Positions 1-8,067 of a DNA stretch of 64,000 nucleotides are shown one piece after another. The position numbers and the translations under genes were made by a program. The stretch's first letter is position 1; the number at the start of each line of letters is the position of its first letter. Source of the stretch: Pseudomonas fluorescens (lineage in GTDB: Bacteria > Pseudomonadota > Gammaproteobacteria > Pseudomonadales > Pseudomonadaceae); the NCBI RefSeq assembly GCF_001623525.1, contig NZ_CP015225.1, positions 1,302,001 to 1,366,000 of the forward strand, read 5' to 3'. Under the pieces are notes generated by a model. It searched no databases, was not told the origin of the DNA, and saw only the letters and a program-made list of their open reading frames with translations.

Positions 1-2
1 AG

Positions 3-47
3 CGTTTCATGGGCAGCCCTTGCGATGAAGTCCTGGAGGAATCATAG
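3..47 (+). CDS. possible 3' end of a gene entering from the left
   Basis: An open frame runs from the window edge to a TAG at 45-47 and would give about 14 C-terminal residues (ending VLEES). It is too short to identify. It is listed only because the following bases up to the REP element are non-coding and the strand agrees with a gene ending here. It could equally be chance. Confidence 0.2.
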   Translation, partial: RFMGSPCDEVLEES

Positions 48-112
48 CAAGGGTTGGCTTCGGGGTTTTTACACACTCTGATCCGTAGCCGGCCCAATCA
101 ACAGTGTGAGCG

Positions 113-149
113 CTTCGCACTCAAGCGGGAGCAAGCTCCCTCGCCACGG
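113..149. repeat. REP element (single copy)
   Basis: A single copy of the local REP palindrome (core GGGAGCAAGCTCCC followed by TCGCCAC). It lies just downstream of the stop codon of the minus-strand transpeptidase gene, so it may form a 3' stem-loop on that transcript. Confidence 0.7.
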
Positions 150-158
150 GGGCCGTGT

Positions 159-938
159 CTAACTGCCGCTGGTCGCAAGGATACTGGCAACCTGTTGCGG
201 CTGGCAGTTGAGGTACGCCGAACGCTTGAGCCAACTGGGGTCCGGGTACCAGGAAAACATGAATTGACCGCCCTTGAGCTTGTCGATCACCTGGCGTGCC
301 ACCTGGGGGCGTACGGCAGGGCAACCCTGGCTGCGCCCGATGCGGCCCTGGCGCACGCTCCACAACGGGTTCACGTAGTCGGCGGCATGGATCACGATGG
401 CCCGATCACGGGCCAGGTCATTGAAACCCGGCTCCAGGCCGTCCATGCGCAGCGAATAGCCGTGGGTGCCCTGGTAGCTTTCCTGGGTGCGAAACAGGCC
501 CAGGCTGGATTGGTAGCTGCCCAGGCGATTGGAGAATTGCGTCGCGAAGTTTTCCCCGGATTTTTGCCCGTGGGCCACCAGGTCACGCAATACCAGCTTC
601 TTTTGACGCAGGTCGAAGATCCACAGGCGACGGGCCGTGGAGGGTTGCGAGTAGTCGATGACCGCCAGGTGGCGGGCCTGGCTGGCACCATTGGCGACCG
701 CGCATTGCATGGCGCTCAGGGCACTTTTGAGCGCCAGGGGATTGAGTTCCGGCGCTGCGTGGGCGAGGCTGTTGTAGAGCGTTTGCGAATTCGTCTTCTT
801 TTCGGCCAGTGCCGGGCTGCAAATGACGCCCAGGCCCAGCATGACCAGGCAGAGTCGGCGCAAAAAGCCCTGTACAGGCGAAGCGTTTCCAGCGTGGTGT
901 TCGTTCGCGGCATCCCGTCCGATTTCGTTTGTTTGCAT
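159..938 (-). CDS. YkuD_2-type L,D-transpeptidase catalytic-domain protein, exported
   Basis: A 259-residue protein of the murein L,D-transpeptidase catalytic-domain family (YkuD_2 type). Such enzymes act in the periplasm on peptidoglycan stem peptides. The N-terminus holds a hydrophobic export segment (LCLVMLGLGVICSPALA) after a short polar leader. The catalytic signature is visible near the C-terminus: His in IVIHAAD (about residue 184) and Cys in SQGCPAV (about residue 206). The frame stays open upstream to a TTG at 962, but 938 is the first ATG, so I chose it; no strong ribosome site helps the choice. It is divergent from a second, larger transpeptidase starting at 1005, with only 66 bp between them. 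Family assignment is firm; the exact crosslink made is not known from sequence. Confidence 0.85.
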   Translation of the reverse strand: MQTNEIGRDAANEHHAGNASPVQGFLRRLCLVMLGLGVICSPALAEKKTNSQTLYNSLAHAAPELNPLALKSALSAMQCAVANGASQARHLAVIDYSQPSTARRLWIFDLRQKKLVLRDLVAHGQKSGENFATQFSNRLGSYQSSLGLFRTQESYQGTHGYSLRMDGLEPGFNDLARDRAIVIHAADYVNPLWSVRQGRIGRSQGCPAVRPQVARQVIDKLKGGQFMFSWYPDPSWLKRSAYLNCQPQQVASILATSGS

Positions 939-1004
939 GATGGCGGGTCGTACCTGTCGCAAAATTCACCGTCAACGAGACGGCCATGGAGTGGAGTAAA
1001 GCAG

Positions 1005-2567
1005 TTGTTCAAAAAGTCCGCATGTTACCTGAGCCTTTTATTGCTCACTGCGCCATTGGTCGCCACAGCCGAAGACAGCGATCCGGCGCTCGTGCAGACC
1101 ACACTGGCGCAATTGGCGGTCGCGTGCCCGGACGTCGCGGTGGGCGTCGACTTTCCGACGCAGCTCGATTTGCAAGCGTTCTATCAGCAAAACGCAGGCC
1201 AGGAAGTCTGGTCGGACGACGAACGACGGGGGGCGTTGCAGGTCCAGTTGCAACAACTGGCCGACGACGGTCTCGATCCCGCGCGCTATGGCTTGCCGGT
1301 CGAGGGGGCGACCCAAGGCCCTCATTGTGCCGACATCGCCATCAGCCGGCGCTACCTGCAAGCCTTGCATGACCTGCGTTTCGGCTACCTGCCTCAAGAC
1401 CGGCTGGAACCGGTGTGGAAGGCCAATCCACCGCCACAGGACCATCCGGCCGTGGTGTTGGCCATCGCCGGGCTGGGCCTGCGGAACCTGGCCGACGCTT
1501 TTGAACAGGCACGGCCGAACCTGGACCTCTACCGCAACCTGCGCGGCCTCTATGCCCGGCTGCGACAACAGCCTTTAGCCGAATGGCAAGCGGTGCCGGG
1601 CGGGCCGTTGCTGCAACCGGACAAACAGGACGCCCGCGTACCCGCCCTGGCCCAACGACTGTTCAACGAGGGTTACCTGAGTACGCCGCCGCAGTTGAGC
1701 GACGAGCACTACAGCCCCATGCTGGTGGAGGCGATGAAGAGCTTCCAGGCCCAGCATTCGTTGCAGGCCGATGGGGTGGTGGGGCCGTGGACCGTCACCG
1801 AGCTGAACATCAGCCCGGCCATGCGTCGCGAGCAGCTGCGCATCAACCTGGAACGCATGCGCTGGCTGGCCCAGGACGTGGAGGCCGACAGTGTCCTGGT
1901 CAACGTGGCAGCGGCGCAGTTGACGGTCTACCAGGGCGGCGCCCCGGTGTGGCAAACCCGCACCCAGGTGGGCCGTGCGCAACGGCAGACGCCGTTGCTC
2001 AAATCCCACGTCACCCGACTGACACTCAACCCGACCTGGACCATTCCGCCGACCATCATGCGCGAAGACAAACTGCCCGAGATCCGCCGCGATCCGGAGT
2101 TTCTCAGCCGCCACAACCTGCGGATTCTCGATGGTGATGGCCTGCCATTGCTGGCGGAAGATATCGACTGGGAGCACCCGGGCAACCTCATGTTGCGCCA
2201 GGATCCAGGCCCGAAGAACCCGTTGGGCAAAATGGCGATTCGTTTTCCCAACCCGTTTTCGGTGTACCTGCATGACACACCGAGCCAGGCACTGTTCAGC
2301 AAAGGCCCGCGAGCCTTCAGTTCAGGCTGCGTGCGGATCGAGCAAGTGATGCGCCTGCGCGACTTGCTGGTAAGCCCGGCCGAACGCGCCCGCACTGAGA
2401 CGTTGCTGGCCAGTGAGTCGACCCACGAGTTCAGGCTAGCCCGGCCCGTGCCGATCCTGCTGGGCTACTGGACAGCACAAGCGGACAGCCAGGGCCAGGC
2501 GGTGTACGTTCCGGATATCTACGGGCGTGACGCGACACTGTCGGCCGCCCGTGGTCGCGCGCTCTGA
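1005..2567 (+). CDS. L,D-transpeptidase, YcbB/LdtD-like, with peptidoglycan-binding domain
   Basis: A 520-residue periplasmic L,D-transpeptidase of the YcbB/LdtD architecture, which in this family makes 3-3 crosslinks in peptidoglycan. The frame is open far upstream over non-coding sequence and the opposite gene. I start it at TTG 1005, because this gives a clean signal peptide (MFKKSACYLSLLLLTAPLVA) and has GGAG about 9 bases upstream. An N-terminal scaffold domain is followed by a PG_binding_1-like repeat (around LVEAMKSFQAQHSLQADGVV) and then the YkuD catalytic domain. The active-site His is in YLHDTPS (H423) and the Cys in SSGCVRI (C442). The length fits the family. It pairs divergently with the YkuD_2 gene at 159-938. 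The unusual TTG start is inference. Confidence 0.9.
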   Translation: MFKKSACYLSLLLLTAPLVATAEDSDPALVQTTLAQLAVACPDVAVGVDFPTQLDLQAFYQQNAGQEVWSDDERRGALQVQLQQLADDGLDPARYGLPVEGATQGPHCADIAISRRYLQALHDLRFGYLPQDRLEPVWKANPPPQDHPAVVLAIAGLGLRNLADAFEQARPNLDLYRNLRGLYARLRQQPLAEWQAVPGGPLLQPDKQDARVPALAQRLFNEGYLSTPPQLSDEHYSPMLVEAMKSFQAQHSLQADGVVGPWTVTELNISPAMRREQLRINLERMRWLAQDVEADSVLVNVAAAQLTVYQGGAPVWQTRTQVGRAQRQTPLLKSHVTRLTLNPTWTIPPTIMREDKLPEIRRDPEFLSRHNLRILDGDGLPLLAEDIDWEHPGNLMLRQDPGPKNPLGKMAIRFPNPFSVYLHDTPSQALFSKGPRAFSSGCVRIEQVMRLRDLLVSPAERARTETLLASESTHEFRLARPVPILLGYWTAQADSQGQAVYVPDIYGRDATLSAARGRAL

Positions 2568-2569
2568 GT

Positions 2570-3199
2570 TCAGGCGCATGCGGTCGCGGGGGCATGGGTG
2601 GTTTCGTCGAGCGTTGCGAACAAGCGCTGGCCGATAATGCCGGCGGCCTGCAGATGTTGTTGCGGATCGGCGGTTTCCGAGTCGAGCAAACGTTGGGAAC
2701 TCACCACCCGGGCGCCGCAATAATCGAAAATGCCATGGTCGATCTGCGTGGTCATGGCCTCACCATAGCCGTGGCGCTGGAAGCTGTCGGCATCGGCGCC
2801 GCCGACCCCCACCAGATGGACCTGCAAGTGCTGCAGTTTCTGGATGAAGGGCTTGTCGAGGCTGAAGTCGAATGCCCAGCCGTTGGAAAACACCCGGTCG
2901 ATCCAGCCCTTGAGCAGCGCCGGCATGGACCACCAGTAAATCGGATAAACCAGCACCAGCGTATCGGCACGGTCGATTCTGGCTTGCTCGGCCAGCACAT
3001 CCGTCGGCGGCAAGGCTTCGCGGTGGTGCACGGCATGGTCGGCAAAGCTGAAACGCGGATCGAAGCCTTCGGCGGCCAGGTCGGCGATCTCGAACGTATC
3101 GGCGGGGTTGGCGCGGGTGATGCCTTCGGCGATTTTTCCGGCCAGGCTGTGGGTGAGGGAGCGCGGATCGTGGTGAGCCACAACGATGAGTGCATGCAT
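2570..3199 (-). CDS. flavodoxin-fold NAD(P)H-dependent oxidoreductase (MdaB/KefF-like)
   Basis: A 209-residue cytosolic protein of the flavodoxin-like NAD(P)H quinone oxidoreductase family, which uses FMN or FAD to reduce quinones or similar electrophiles. The N-terminus reads MHALIVVAHHDPRSLTHSLA, the phosphate-binding loop of the fold. The middle holds YPIYWWSMPALLKGWIDRVF, a hallmark of the family. ATG at 3199 has AAGGAG eight bases upstream; an upstream in-frame start is possible but less likely. It is transcribed away from a TetR gene starting at 3282, so that regulator probably represses it. The substrate cannot be read from sequence; quinone or electrophile detoxification is the usual role. 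Confidence 0.88.
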   Translation of the reverse strand: MHALIVVAHHDPRSLTHSLAGKIAEGITRANPADTFEIADLAAEGFDPRFSFADHAVHHREALPPTDVLAEQARIDRADTLVLVYPIYWWSMPALLKGWIDRVFSNGWAFDFSLDKPFIQKLQHLQVHLVGVGGADADSFQRHGYGEAMTTQIDHGIFDYCGARVVSSQRLLDSETADPQQHLQAAGIIGQRLFATLDETTHAPATACA

Positions 3200-3240
3200 G
3201 GCGAAACTCCTTCTGGTCACGAGGTCTTGATGACAGGTAT

Positions 3241-3281
3241 GCTTAAGTTACGCTTAGTAAGTTACGGTTGGTAAAGTTAGC
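3241..3281. promoter_or_regulatory. divergent promoter/operator region between oxidoreductase and TetR gene
   Basis: This short gap between divergent genes contains CTTAGTAAG (3253-3261), a palindrome with a single central base, flanked on each side by AGTTACG-like repeats (AAGTTACG at 3245-3252 and again at 3260-3266). A TetR-family dimer would be expected to bind here and control both genes. The operator assignment is inference from position and symmetry. Confidence 0.5.
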
Positions 3282-3905
3282 ATGTCAAGCACTGACGAAC
3301 ATTCGCACGCGTCACCTCGTCGTCGTTTATCCCGGCATGACCGGCAGCGCCAATTGCTGGATGTCGCCTGGCGCCTGGTACGCGAGGAGGGCAGCGAAGC
3401 CCTGACGCTGGCGCGGCTGGCGGACCAGGCAGGGGTGACCAAGCCCATCGTCTACGACCACTTCATCACCCGGTCCGGCTTGCTGGCGGCGCTGTACCAG
3501 GATTTCGACGCCCGCCAGACCGCGTTGATGGACGCGGCCCTGGACGCCAGCGACGCGACCCTGCAAAGCCGGGCGGCGGTGATTGCTTCTTCCTACGTCG
3601 AGTGCGTGCTGTTGCAGGGCCGAGAGATTCCCGGGGTGATCGCAGCGTTGACCAGTTCGCCGGAGCTGGAACGCATCAAGCGCGAATACGAGGGTATTTT
3701 CCTCGACAAGTGCCGCGCGGTGCTGGAGCCGTTCGCCGGCACGAAGGGCATCACCCAGGCCGGTTTGCGGGCGATGCTGGGAGCGGCGGAAGCATTGTCC
3801 AATGCCGCCGCCATTGGGGAAATCAGCGCTGGCGAAGCGAAGGAAGAGTTGCTGGTCAGCATCGTTGCGCTGGTGGAAAGGACCGCCAACTTCCCTTCAA
3901 ACTGA
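3282..3905 (+). CDS. TetR family transcriptional regulator
   Basis: A 207-residue TetR-type repressor. The N-terminal helix-turn-helix is clear: a basic leader (RRRLSRHDRQRQLLDVAWRL) followed by LTLARLADQAGVTKPIVYDH, and then a helical ligand-binding and dimerisation domain. It is divergent from the flavodoxin-like oxidoreductase gene, the classic arrangement for a repressor that senses the substrate or inducer of that enzyme. The ATG at 3282 is only 82 bp from the partner's start, so both promoters share the gap. The inducer is unknown. Confidence 0.88.
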   Translation: MSSTDEHSHASPRRRLSRHDRQRQLLDVAWRLVREEGSEALTLARLADQAGVTKPIVYDHFITRSGLLAALYQDFDARQTALMDAALDASDATLQSRAAVIASSYVECVLLQGREIPGVIAALTSSPELERIKREYEGIFLDKCRAVLEPFAGTKGITQAGLRAMLGAAEALSNAAAIGEISAGEAKEELLVSIVALVERTANFPSN

Positions 3906-3910
3906 CCCAC

Positions 3911-3939
3911 CGCTTTCGCGAGCAAGCCCGCTCCCACAG
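3911..3939. repeat. REP-like palindrome (GCGAGCAAGC type)
   Basis: A palindromic element with TCGCGAGCAAGCCCGCTCCCACA lies directly after the TetR stop codon. It is the second, shorter REP type in this window (also at 29857-30010 and 43394). A degenerate relative is at about 4163-4195. Confidence 0.55.
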
Positions 3940-4048
3940 GAAGTCCGTGCTGAGCCCCAGCTCCGCAACCACCACGAACCCCATGTGGGAGCAACTGTCT
4001 TGGATGGTTTATTCAGCCTCTTTGCCAACTGACCGACGGATATCGAGA

Positions 4049-4071
4049 GCAAGCCCCTCTTGAGGGCTTGC
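4049..4071. terminator. hairpin, possible terminator of the TetR gene
   Basis: GCAAGCCC (4049-4056) pairs with GGGCTTGC (4064-4071) across a seven-base loop, followed by CACTTTT. It is a plausible weak terminator downstream of the TetR gene; it may also be a REP derivative. The remaining non-coding sequence to 4240 shows no gene. Confidence 0.4.
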
Positions 4072-4242
4072 TGCACTTTTATGAAGCCGCAGGCAAGGTG
4101 ATCGCACCATCGCAAGGCAGTTGGCGGTGCTTGCGAAACGGCGGCAGGCTGCGGTGACTGAACCGGCGTCTTCGCGGGCAGGCCCGCTCTCACGGGGGAT
4201 TGGCGATGAATGCACGACCGTGAATAGGGGCTGGATGAGGTT

Positions 4243-4258
4243 TGGCACGCTCGCTGCA
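4243..4258 (+). promoter_or_regulatory. sigma-54 (-24/-12) promoter for nirBD
   Basis: TGGCACG (4243-4249), four bases, then CTGCA (4254-4258) matches the sigma-54 consensus TGGCACG-N4-TTGCA at all but one position, and the invariant GG and GC are separated by exactly ten bases. Transcription would begin near 4270 and give a leader of about 200 nt before nirB. Nitrogen assimilation genes in pseudomonads are commonly NtrC/sigma-54 dependent. The site was read by eye. Confidence 0.85.
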
Positions 4259-4269
4259 AGAGGCTATCC

Positions 4270-4472
4270 AGGCCCACCGTGAACACAGTCGAGTGGGCAG
4301 CCCCGTCGGTCAACGAAGATCGAGCGCCAGCAGGCCGGGGGACATCGGTAGGTCAGGGCGCAGTCGCCGGGCCGATACCGCACAGAACAGGCAAAGACGC
4401 CTGGAACCGCAAGGTTTCAGGCGTCTTTTTTTTGCTTTCAAAATCGTGATGGGCTTTTGTCGGGTGCTTTTT
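4270..4472 (+). promoter_or_regulatory. nirBD leader with ANTAR-type hexaloop hairpin
   Basis: The predicted leader contains a hairpin TCGGTC-AACGAA-GATCGA (4306-4323): a six-pair stem and a six-base loop with A at position 1 and G at position 4, the signature recognised by ANTAR-domain antiterminators such as NasT/NasR. An upstream GCCCAC/GTGGGC pairing (4272-4277 with 4292-4297) may form the partner hairpin, but its loop is not a clean hexaloop. A terminator follows at 4393-4433. In P. aeruginosa the nirBD leader (the nalA RNA) is reported to act by antitermination; the same arrangement is inferred here. Confidence 0.7.
4393..4433 (+). terminator. intrinsic terminator/attenuator in the nirB leader
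   Basis: AAGACGCCTG (4394-4403) pairs with CAGGCGTCTT (4418-4427). The stem continues inward through GAACC/GGTTT to a GCAA tetraloop (4409-4412), giving about 15 pairs, and is followed by a run of eight T. It stands between the sigma-54 promoter and the nirB start, so it can only attenuate nirBD. Confidence 0.9.
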
Positions 4473-7034
4473 ATGAATTCCAACGTTGCTTCTCTGAACA
4501 AGCTGCAAACGCTGATCGTGATCGGCAATGGCATGGTCGGCCATCACTGCGTCGAGCAATTGATCGAGCGCGGTGCCCTCAATCATTACCGTGTGCATGT
4601 GTTCAGCGAAGAGCCGATGCGTGCCTACGACCGCGTGCACCTGTCCGAGTACTTCTCGGGCCGCGATGCCGAGTCCCTGGCCCTTGGCGAAGCGTCGTTG
4701 TACCAGACCCCCGGCATCACGTTGCACCTGGGTGTGCCTGTGCTGGAAATCGACCGTGACGCCCATCAGGTCGTTACCGCCCATGATCGCCTTCACTACG
4801 ACAAACTGGTGCTCGCCACCGGTTCCTACCCGTTCGTGCCACCGATTGAAGGTGCCGAAGGCGATTCGTGCCTGGTCTATCGCACCCTGGAAGACTTGGA
4901 CGCGATCCGCGCTGCCGCCAGCAATGCCCGTCGTGGCGTGGTGGTCGGTGGCGGCCTGCTCGGCCTGGAAGCGGCCAACGCTCTCAAGACCCTGGGCCTG
5001 GAGGCCCACGTGGTGGAATTCGCCCCCCGACTGATGCCGGTGCAATTGGATCCCCAGGGCGGCTTGGCCCTCAAGGCCCGTATCGAGAAGCTGGGCGTCG
5101 GCGTGCACCTGTCCAAGGGCACCCAGTCCATCAGCGCCGGTGAGCAGTACCGGTATCGGATGAATTTCGGCGACGACGATTTCCTGGAAACCGACCTCAT
5201 CGTGTTTTCCGCCGGCATCCGTGCCCAGGATGCCCTGGCACGCCAGAGCGACCTGCAGATCGGCCCGCGCGGTGGCGTGGTGATCGACGACCATTGCCAG
5301 AGCAGCGACCCAGACATCTACGCCATCGGCGAATGCGCGGCCTGGAACGGCAGCATTTTCGGCCTGGTCGCCCCGGGCTACCAGATGGCCCGCAATGTCG
5401 CGGCCCGGCTGTGCGGCGAAAGCGCTGACGCCTTCACCGGGGCCGACATGTCCACCAAGCTCAAGTTGCTGGGTGTGGACGTTGGCTCCATCGGCGACGC
5501 CCATGGCAACACCCCGGGGTCGCGCAGCTTCCAATTCATCGACGAAACCAGCGCCAGCTACCGGCGGCTGGTGGTGGACGCCGCCGGCAAGCGCGTGATC
5601 GGCGCGGTGCTGGTGGGCGACAACAGCTACTACGACACCTTGCTGCAATACATGCAGAACGGTATCGCCTTGCCCAAGGACGCTGCCAGCCTGATCCTGC
5701 CCTCGTCCGAAGGCGCCCCGACCCTGGGCCCGGCGGCGCTGCCGGAAACCGCCACGATTTGCTCGTGCCATAACGTCACCAAAGGCTCGATCTGCTCGGC
5801 CATCGACGGCGGCTGCACTGATCTGGGCCAGCTCAAATGCGACACCAAGGCCGGTACCGGGTGTGGTGGTTGCGCGGCCCTGGTCAAGCAAGTGTTCGAG
5901 CATGAGTTGACTGCCCGCGGCGTCAGCGTCGACAAGAGCCTGTGCGAACACTTCGCCTACACCCGCCAGGAGTTGTATGCGTTGGTGCGGGTGGAAGGCA
6001 TCATCAGCTTCGAAGAGCTGCTGGCCAAGCACGGTCGTGGTCACACCGGTTGCGACCTGTGCAAACCGGCGGTGGGTTCGATCCTGGCGTCGTGCTGGAA
6101 CCAGCCGATCATGGACCCGTCCCTGGTGCCGTTGCAGGACACCAATGACACCTTTATGGCGAACATGCAGAAAAACGGCACCTACTCGGTGGTGCCGCGT
6201 ATCGCCGGTGGGGAAATCACCGCCGACAAGCTGATCGCCATCGGCGTGGTCGCCAAGAAATATGACCTCTACACCAAGATCACTGGCGGCCAGCGCATCG
6301 ACCTGTTCGGCGCCCAGTTGCACCAGTTGCCGGACATCTGGGCCGAGCTGATCGAAGCCGGTTTCGAAACCGGGCATGCCTACGGCAAATCCACGCGCAC
6401 GGTGAAATCCTGCGTGGGCAGCACCTGGTGCCGCTACGGCGTGCAGGACAGCGTGCAGATGGCCCTGACCCTCGAGGATCGCTACAAAGGCCTGCGCTCG
6501 CCGCACAAGCTCAAGTTCGCGGTGTCCGGTTGCACTCGTGAATGCGCCGAGGCCCAGAGCAAGGACGTCGGCGTGATCGCCACCGAGAAGGGCTGGAACC
6601 TCTACGTGGCCGGCAACGGTGGCATGCGCCCGCGTCACGCCGAGCTGTTCGCCACGGACCTGGATGATGCCACGCTGATCCGCTACATCGACCGTTTCCT
6701 GATGTTCTACATCCGCACTGCCGACAAGTTGCAACGGACCTCGGTCTGGCGCGAAAGCCTGGAAGGCGGCCTGGACTACCTCAAGGAGGTGATCATCGAC
6801 GACAGCCTCGGCCTGGGCGCCGAACTCGAGGCGCAGATGCAACTGGTGGTCGACCGTTACGAATGCGAATGGGCCAATGCCCTCAAGGATCCGGACAAAC
6901 TCAAGCGTTTCCGCACCTTCGTCAACGACGGGCGCGGCGATCCGGATGTTCACTTTGTCAGGGAACGCGGCCAGCGCCGGCCGGTTCACGCCCACGAACT
7001 CCACCTGATTCCCGTTACCGAGGAGGTGCTCTGA
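4473..7034 (+). CDS. nirB: assimilatory nitrite reductase [NAD(P)H], large subunit
   Basis: An 853-residue cytosolic flavo-haem enzyme that, with NirD, reduces nitrite to ammonium using NAD(P)H. Domains in order: an FAD/NAD(P)-binding pyridine nucleotide-disulphide oxidoreductase (LIVIGNGMVGHH, then VVVGGGLLGLEAANAL); BFD-like [2Fe-2S] domains (SCHNVTKG and GTGCGGC, Cys from residue 430); and a sulphite/nitrite reductase region with the 4Fe-4S/sirohaem cysteines C647-x5-C653 and C687-x3-C691. The frame is open upstream across the leader; ATG 4473 matches the usual NirB N-terminus, and an in-frame ATG at 4449 is a weaker choice. The stop overlaps the nirD start (TGATG). Control is expected through the sigma-54 promoter and the leader terminator. 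Confidence 0.96.
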   Translation: MNSNVASLNKLQTLIVIGNGMVGHHCVEQLIERGALNHYRVHVFSEEPMRAYDRVHLSEYFSGRDAESLALGEASLYQTPGITLHLGVPVLEIDRDAHQVVTAHDRLHYDKLVLATGSYPFVPPIEGAEGDSCLVYRTLEDLDAIRAAASNARRGVVVGGGLLGLEAANALKTLGLEAHVVEFAPRLMPVQLDPQGGLALKARIEKLGVGVHLSKGTQSISAGEQYRYRMNFGDDDFLETDLIVFSAGIRAQDALARQSDLQIGPRGGVVIDDHCQSSDPDIYAIGECAAWNGSIFGLVAPGYQMARNVAARLCGESADAFTGADMSTKLKLLGVDVGSIGDAHGNTPGSRSFQFIDETSASYRRLVVDAAGKRVIGAVLVGDNSYYDTLLQYMQNGIALPKDAASLILPSSEGAPTLGPAALPETATICSCHNVTKGSICSAIDGGCTDLGQLKCDTKAGTGCGGCAALVKQVFEHELTARGVSVDKSLCEHFAYTRQELYALVRVEGIISFEELLAKHGRGHTGCDLCKPAVGSILASCWNQPIMDPSLVPLQDTNDTFMANMQKNGTYSVVPRIAGGEITADKLIAIGVVAKKYDLYTKITGGQRIDLFGAQLHQLPDIWAELIEAGFETGHAYGKSTRTVKSCVGSTWCRYGVQDSVQMALTLEDRYKGLRSPHKLKFAVSGCTRECAEAQSKDVGVIATEKGWNLYVAGNGGMRPRHAELFATDLDDATLIRYIDRFLMFYIRTADKLQRTSVWRESLEGGLDYLKEVIIDDSLGLGAELEAQMQLVVDRYECEWANALKDPDKLKRFRTFVNDGRGDPDVHFVRERGQRRPVHAHELHLIPVTEEVL

Positions 7035-7420
7035 TGAGCCAGTCAAACGTCGTTCGTATTCCTGTCCGTGATGTCGCTCAAGAACCGCTGCAATGGCGTG
7101 CCCTGTGCAGCCGTGACGACCTGGTCCCCAACTCAGGCGTGGTCGCCTGGCATGACGGCAGCCAAGTGGCGCTGCTGTACCTGCCCGAGCATCAGGACAA
7201 GCCGCTGTACGCCATCGACAACCGTGATCCCAAGTCCGGCGCGAATGTCATCGGCCGTGGTTTGCTGGGCAGCATCAAGGGCGACCTGGTGATTGCCTCG
7301 CCGATGTACAAACAGCATTTCCGCCTGGAAGATGGCCATTGCCTGGAATACCCGGAACAGCGCCTGCGGGTCTGGCCGGTGCGCCTCAATGGCGACGTGG
7401 TCGAGATCGGCGAAGACTGA
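7034..7420 (+). CDS. nirD: nitrite reductase [NAD(P)H], small subunit
   Basis: A 128-residue Rieske-fold small subunit of assimilatory nitrite reductase. Its ATG overlaps the nirB stop, implying translational coupling, and AGGAGG lies just upstream inside nirB. The sequence has the Rieske-like fold (ALLYLP, GSIKGDLVIASPMYKQHF, WPVRL) but lacks the Cys-x-His and Cys-x2-His cluster ligands, as in known NirD proteins, so it is not expected to carry a [2Fe-2S] centre. No further nas gene follows; a REP pair comes next. Confidence 0.95.
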   Translation: MSQSNVVRIPVRDVAQEPLQWRALCSRDDLVPNSGVVAWHDGSQVALLYLPEHQDKPLYAIDNRDPKSGANVIGRGLLGSIKGDLVIASPMYKQHFRLEDGHCLEYPEQRLRVWPVRLNGDVVEIGED

Positions 7421-7428
7421 CCCGCTTC

Positions 7429-7522
7429 TGTGGCGAGGGAGCTTGCTCCCGCTCGGGTGCGCAGCGCCCGCAAGATCCTGGGGCCGCTGCGCAGCCCAGC
7501 GGGAGCAAGCTCCCTCGCCACA
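7429..7522. repeat. inverted REP pair
   Basis: Two REP copies in opposite orientation (TGTGGCGAGGGAGCTTGC at the left, its complement ending at 7522) with a short GC-rich centre. The pair can fold into a long hairpin after nirD and may act as a transcript end or mRNA stabiliser. Confidence 0.85.
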
Positions 7523-7570
7523 AGGGGTTCTCAAGCGAACGTATCAGGTAAGCTGCTAGGGGAATAATCA

Positions 7571-8011
7571 ATGAAAACCGCCGCTCAACTGGTGAGACTC
7601 AAAAGCGTGCAGCACCAGCAGGTCCACAGCATCGCTCCGGAACAGACGGTGCTCGAAGCACTGCAAATCATGGCCGAGAAAAACGTCGGCGCGTTGCCGG
7701 TGATCGAAGACGGGCAAGTGGTGGGCGTGTTCAGCGAGCGCGATTACGCGCGCAAGATGGTGCTCAAGGGGCGGTCGTCGGTGGGTACGACGGTTCGCAC
7801 CATTATGAGTGCCCCCGTGGTCACCGCCGACAGCCAGCAAAGCATCGATCGCTGCATGGAAGTCATGACCGACAGCCACCTGCGGCACTTGCCGGTGCTG
7901 GATAACGGGCAGTTGATCGGCCTGCTGTCCATTGGCGACCTGGTGAAAGAGGCGATTGTCGAACAGGCGGATTTGATCCGGCAGTTGGAGCACTACATCC
8001 GCGGGCACTGA
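7571..8011 (+). CDS. CBS-domain protein
   Basis: A 146-residue protein consisting almost entirely of two CBS motifs (Bateman module): LEALQIMAEKNVGALPVIED with VVGVFSERDYARK, and DRCMEVMTDSHLRHLPVLDN with LIGLLSIGDLVKE. Such stand-alone Bateman modules bind adenine nucleotides and tune partner enzymes or transporters. The partner cannot be told here: neighbours are nirBD and an insertion sequence. AGGGGAA upstream of ATG 7571 is a good ribosome site. Confidence 0.9.
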   Translation: MKTAAQLVRLKSVQHQQVHSIAPEQTVLEALQIMAEKNVGALPVIEDGQVVGVFSERDYARKMVLKGRSSVGTTVRTIMSAPVVTADSQQSIDRCMEVMTDSHLRHLPVLDNGQLIGLLSIGDLVKEAIVEQADLIRQLEHYIRGH

Positions 8012-8027
8012 GCCCGCAAGCTCGCAT

Positions 8028-8061
8028 TTGTGGCGAGGGGATTTATCCCCGCTGGGCTGCG
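8028..8061. repeat. left arm of a REP pair split by the insertion sequence
   Basis: This 34-base arm (GTGGCGAGGGGATTTATC and on to GGGCTGCG) is matched, inverted, by 9671-9704 with 33 of 34 bases identical. In the empty chromosome the two arms would lie a few bases apart; here about 1.6 kb of IS110-family DNA separates them. Confidence 0.85.
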
Positions 8062-8067
8062 ATATAG

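Noticed and set aside
4353..7046. A very long antisense open frame across nirB (nearly 900 codons)
   Set aside because: High-GC codon use leaves the opposite strand open; the predicted protein is low-complexity, has no start signal and covers a certain gene plus its leader.
7429..7522. Repeated palindromes considered as a CRISPR array
   Set aside because: Units are inverted pairs of REP type without regular spacers and recur singly across the window; no cas genes are present.
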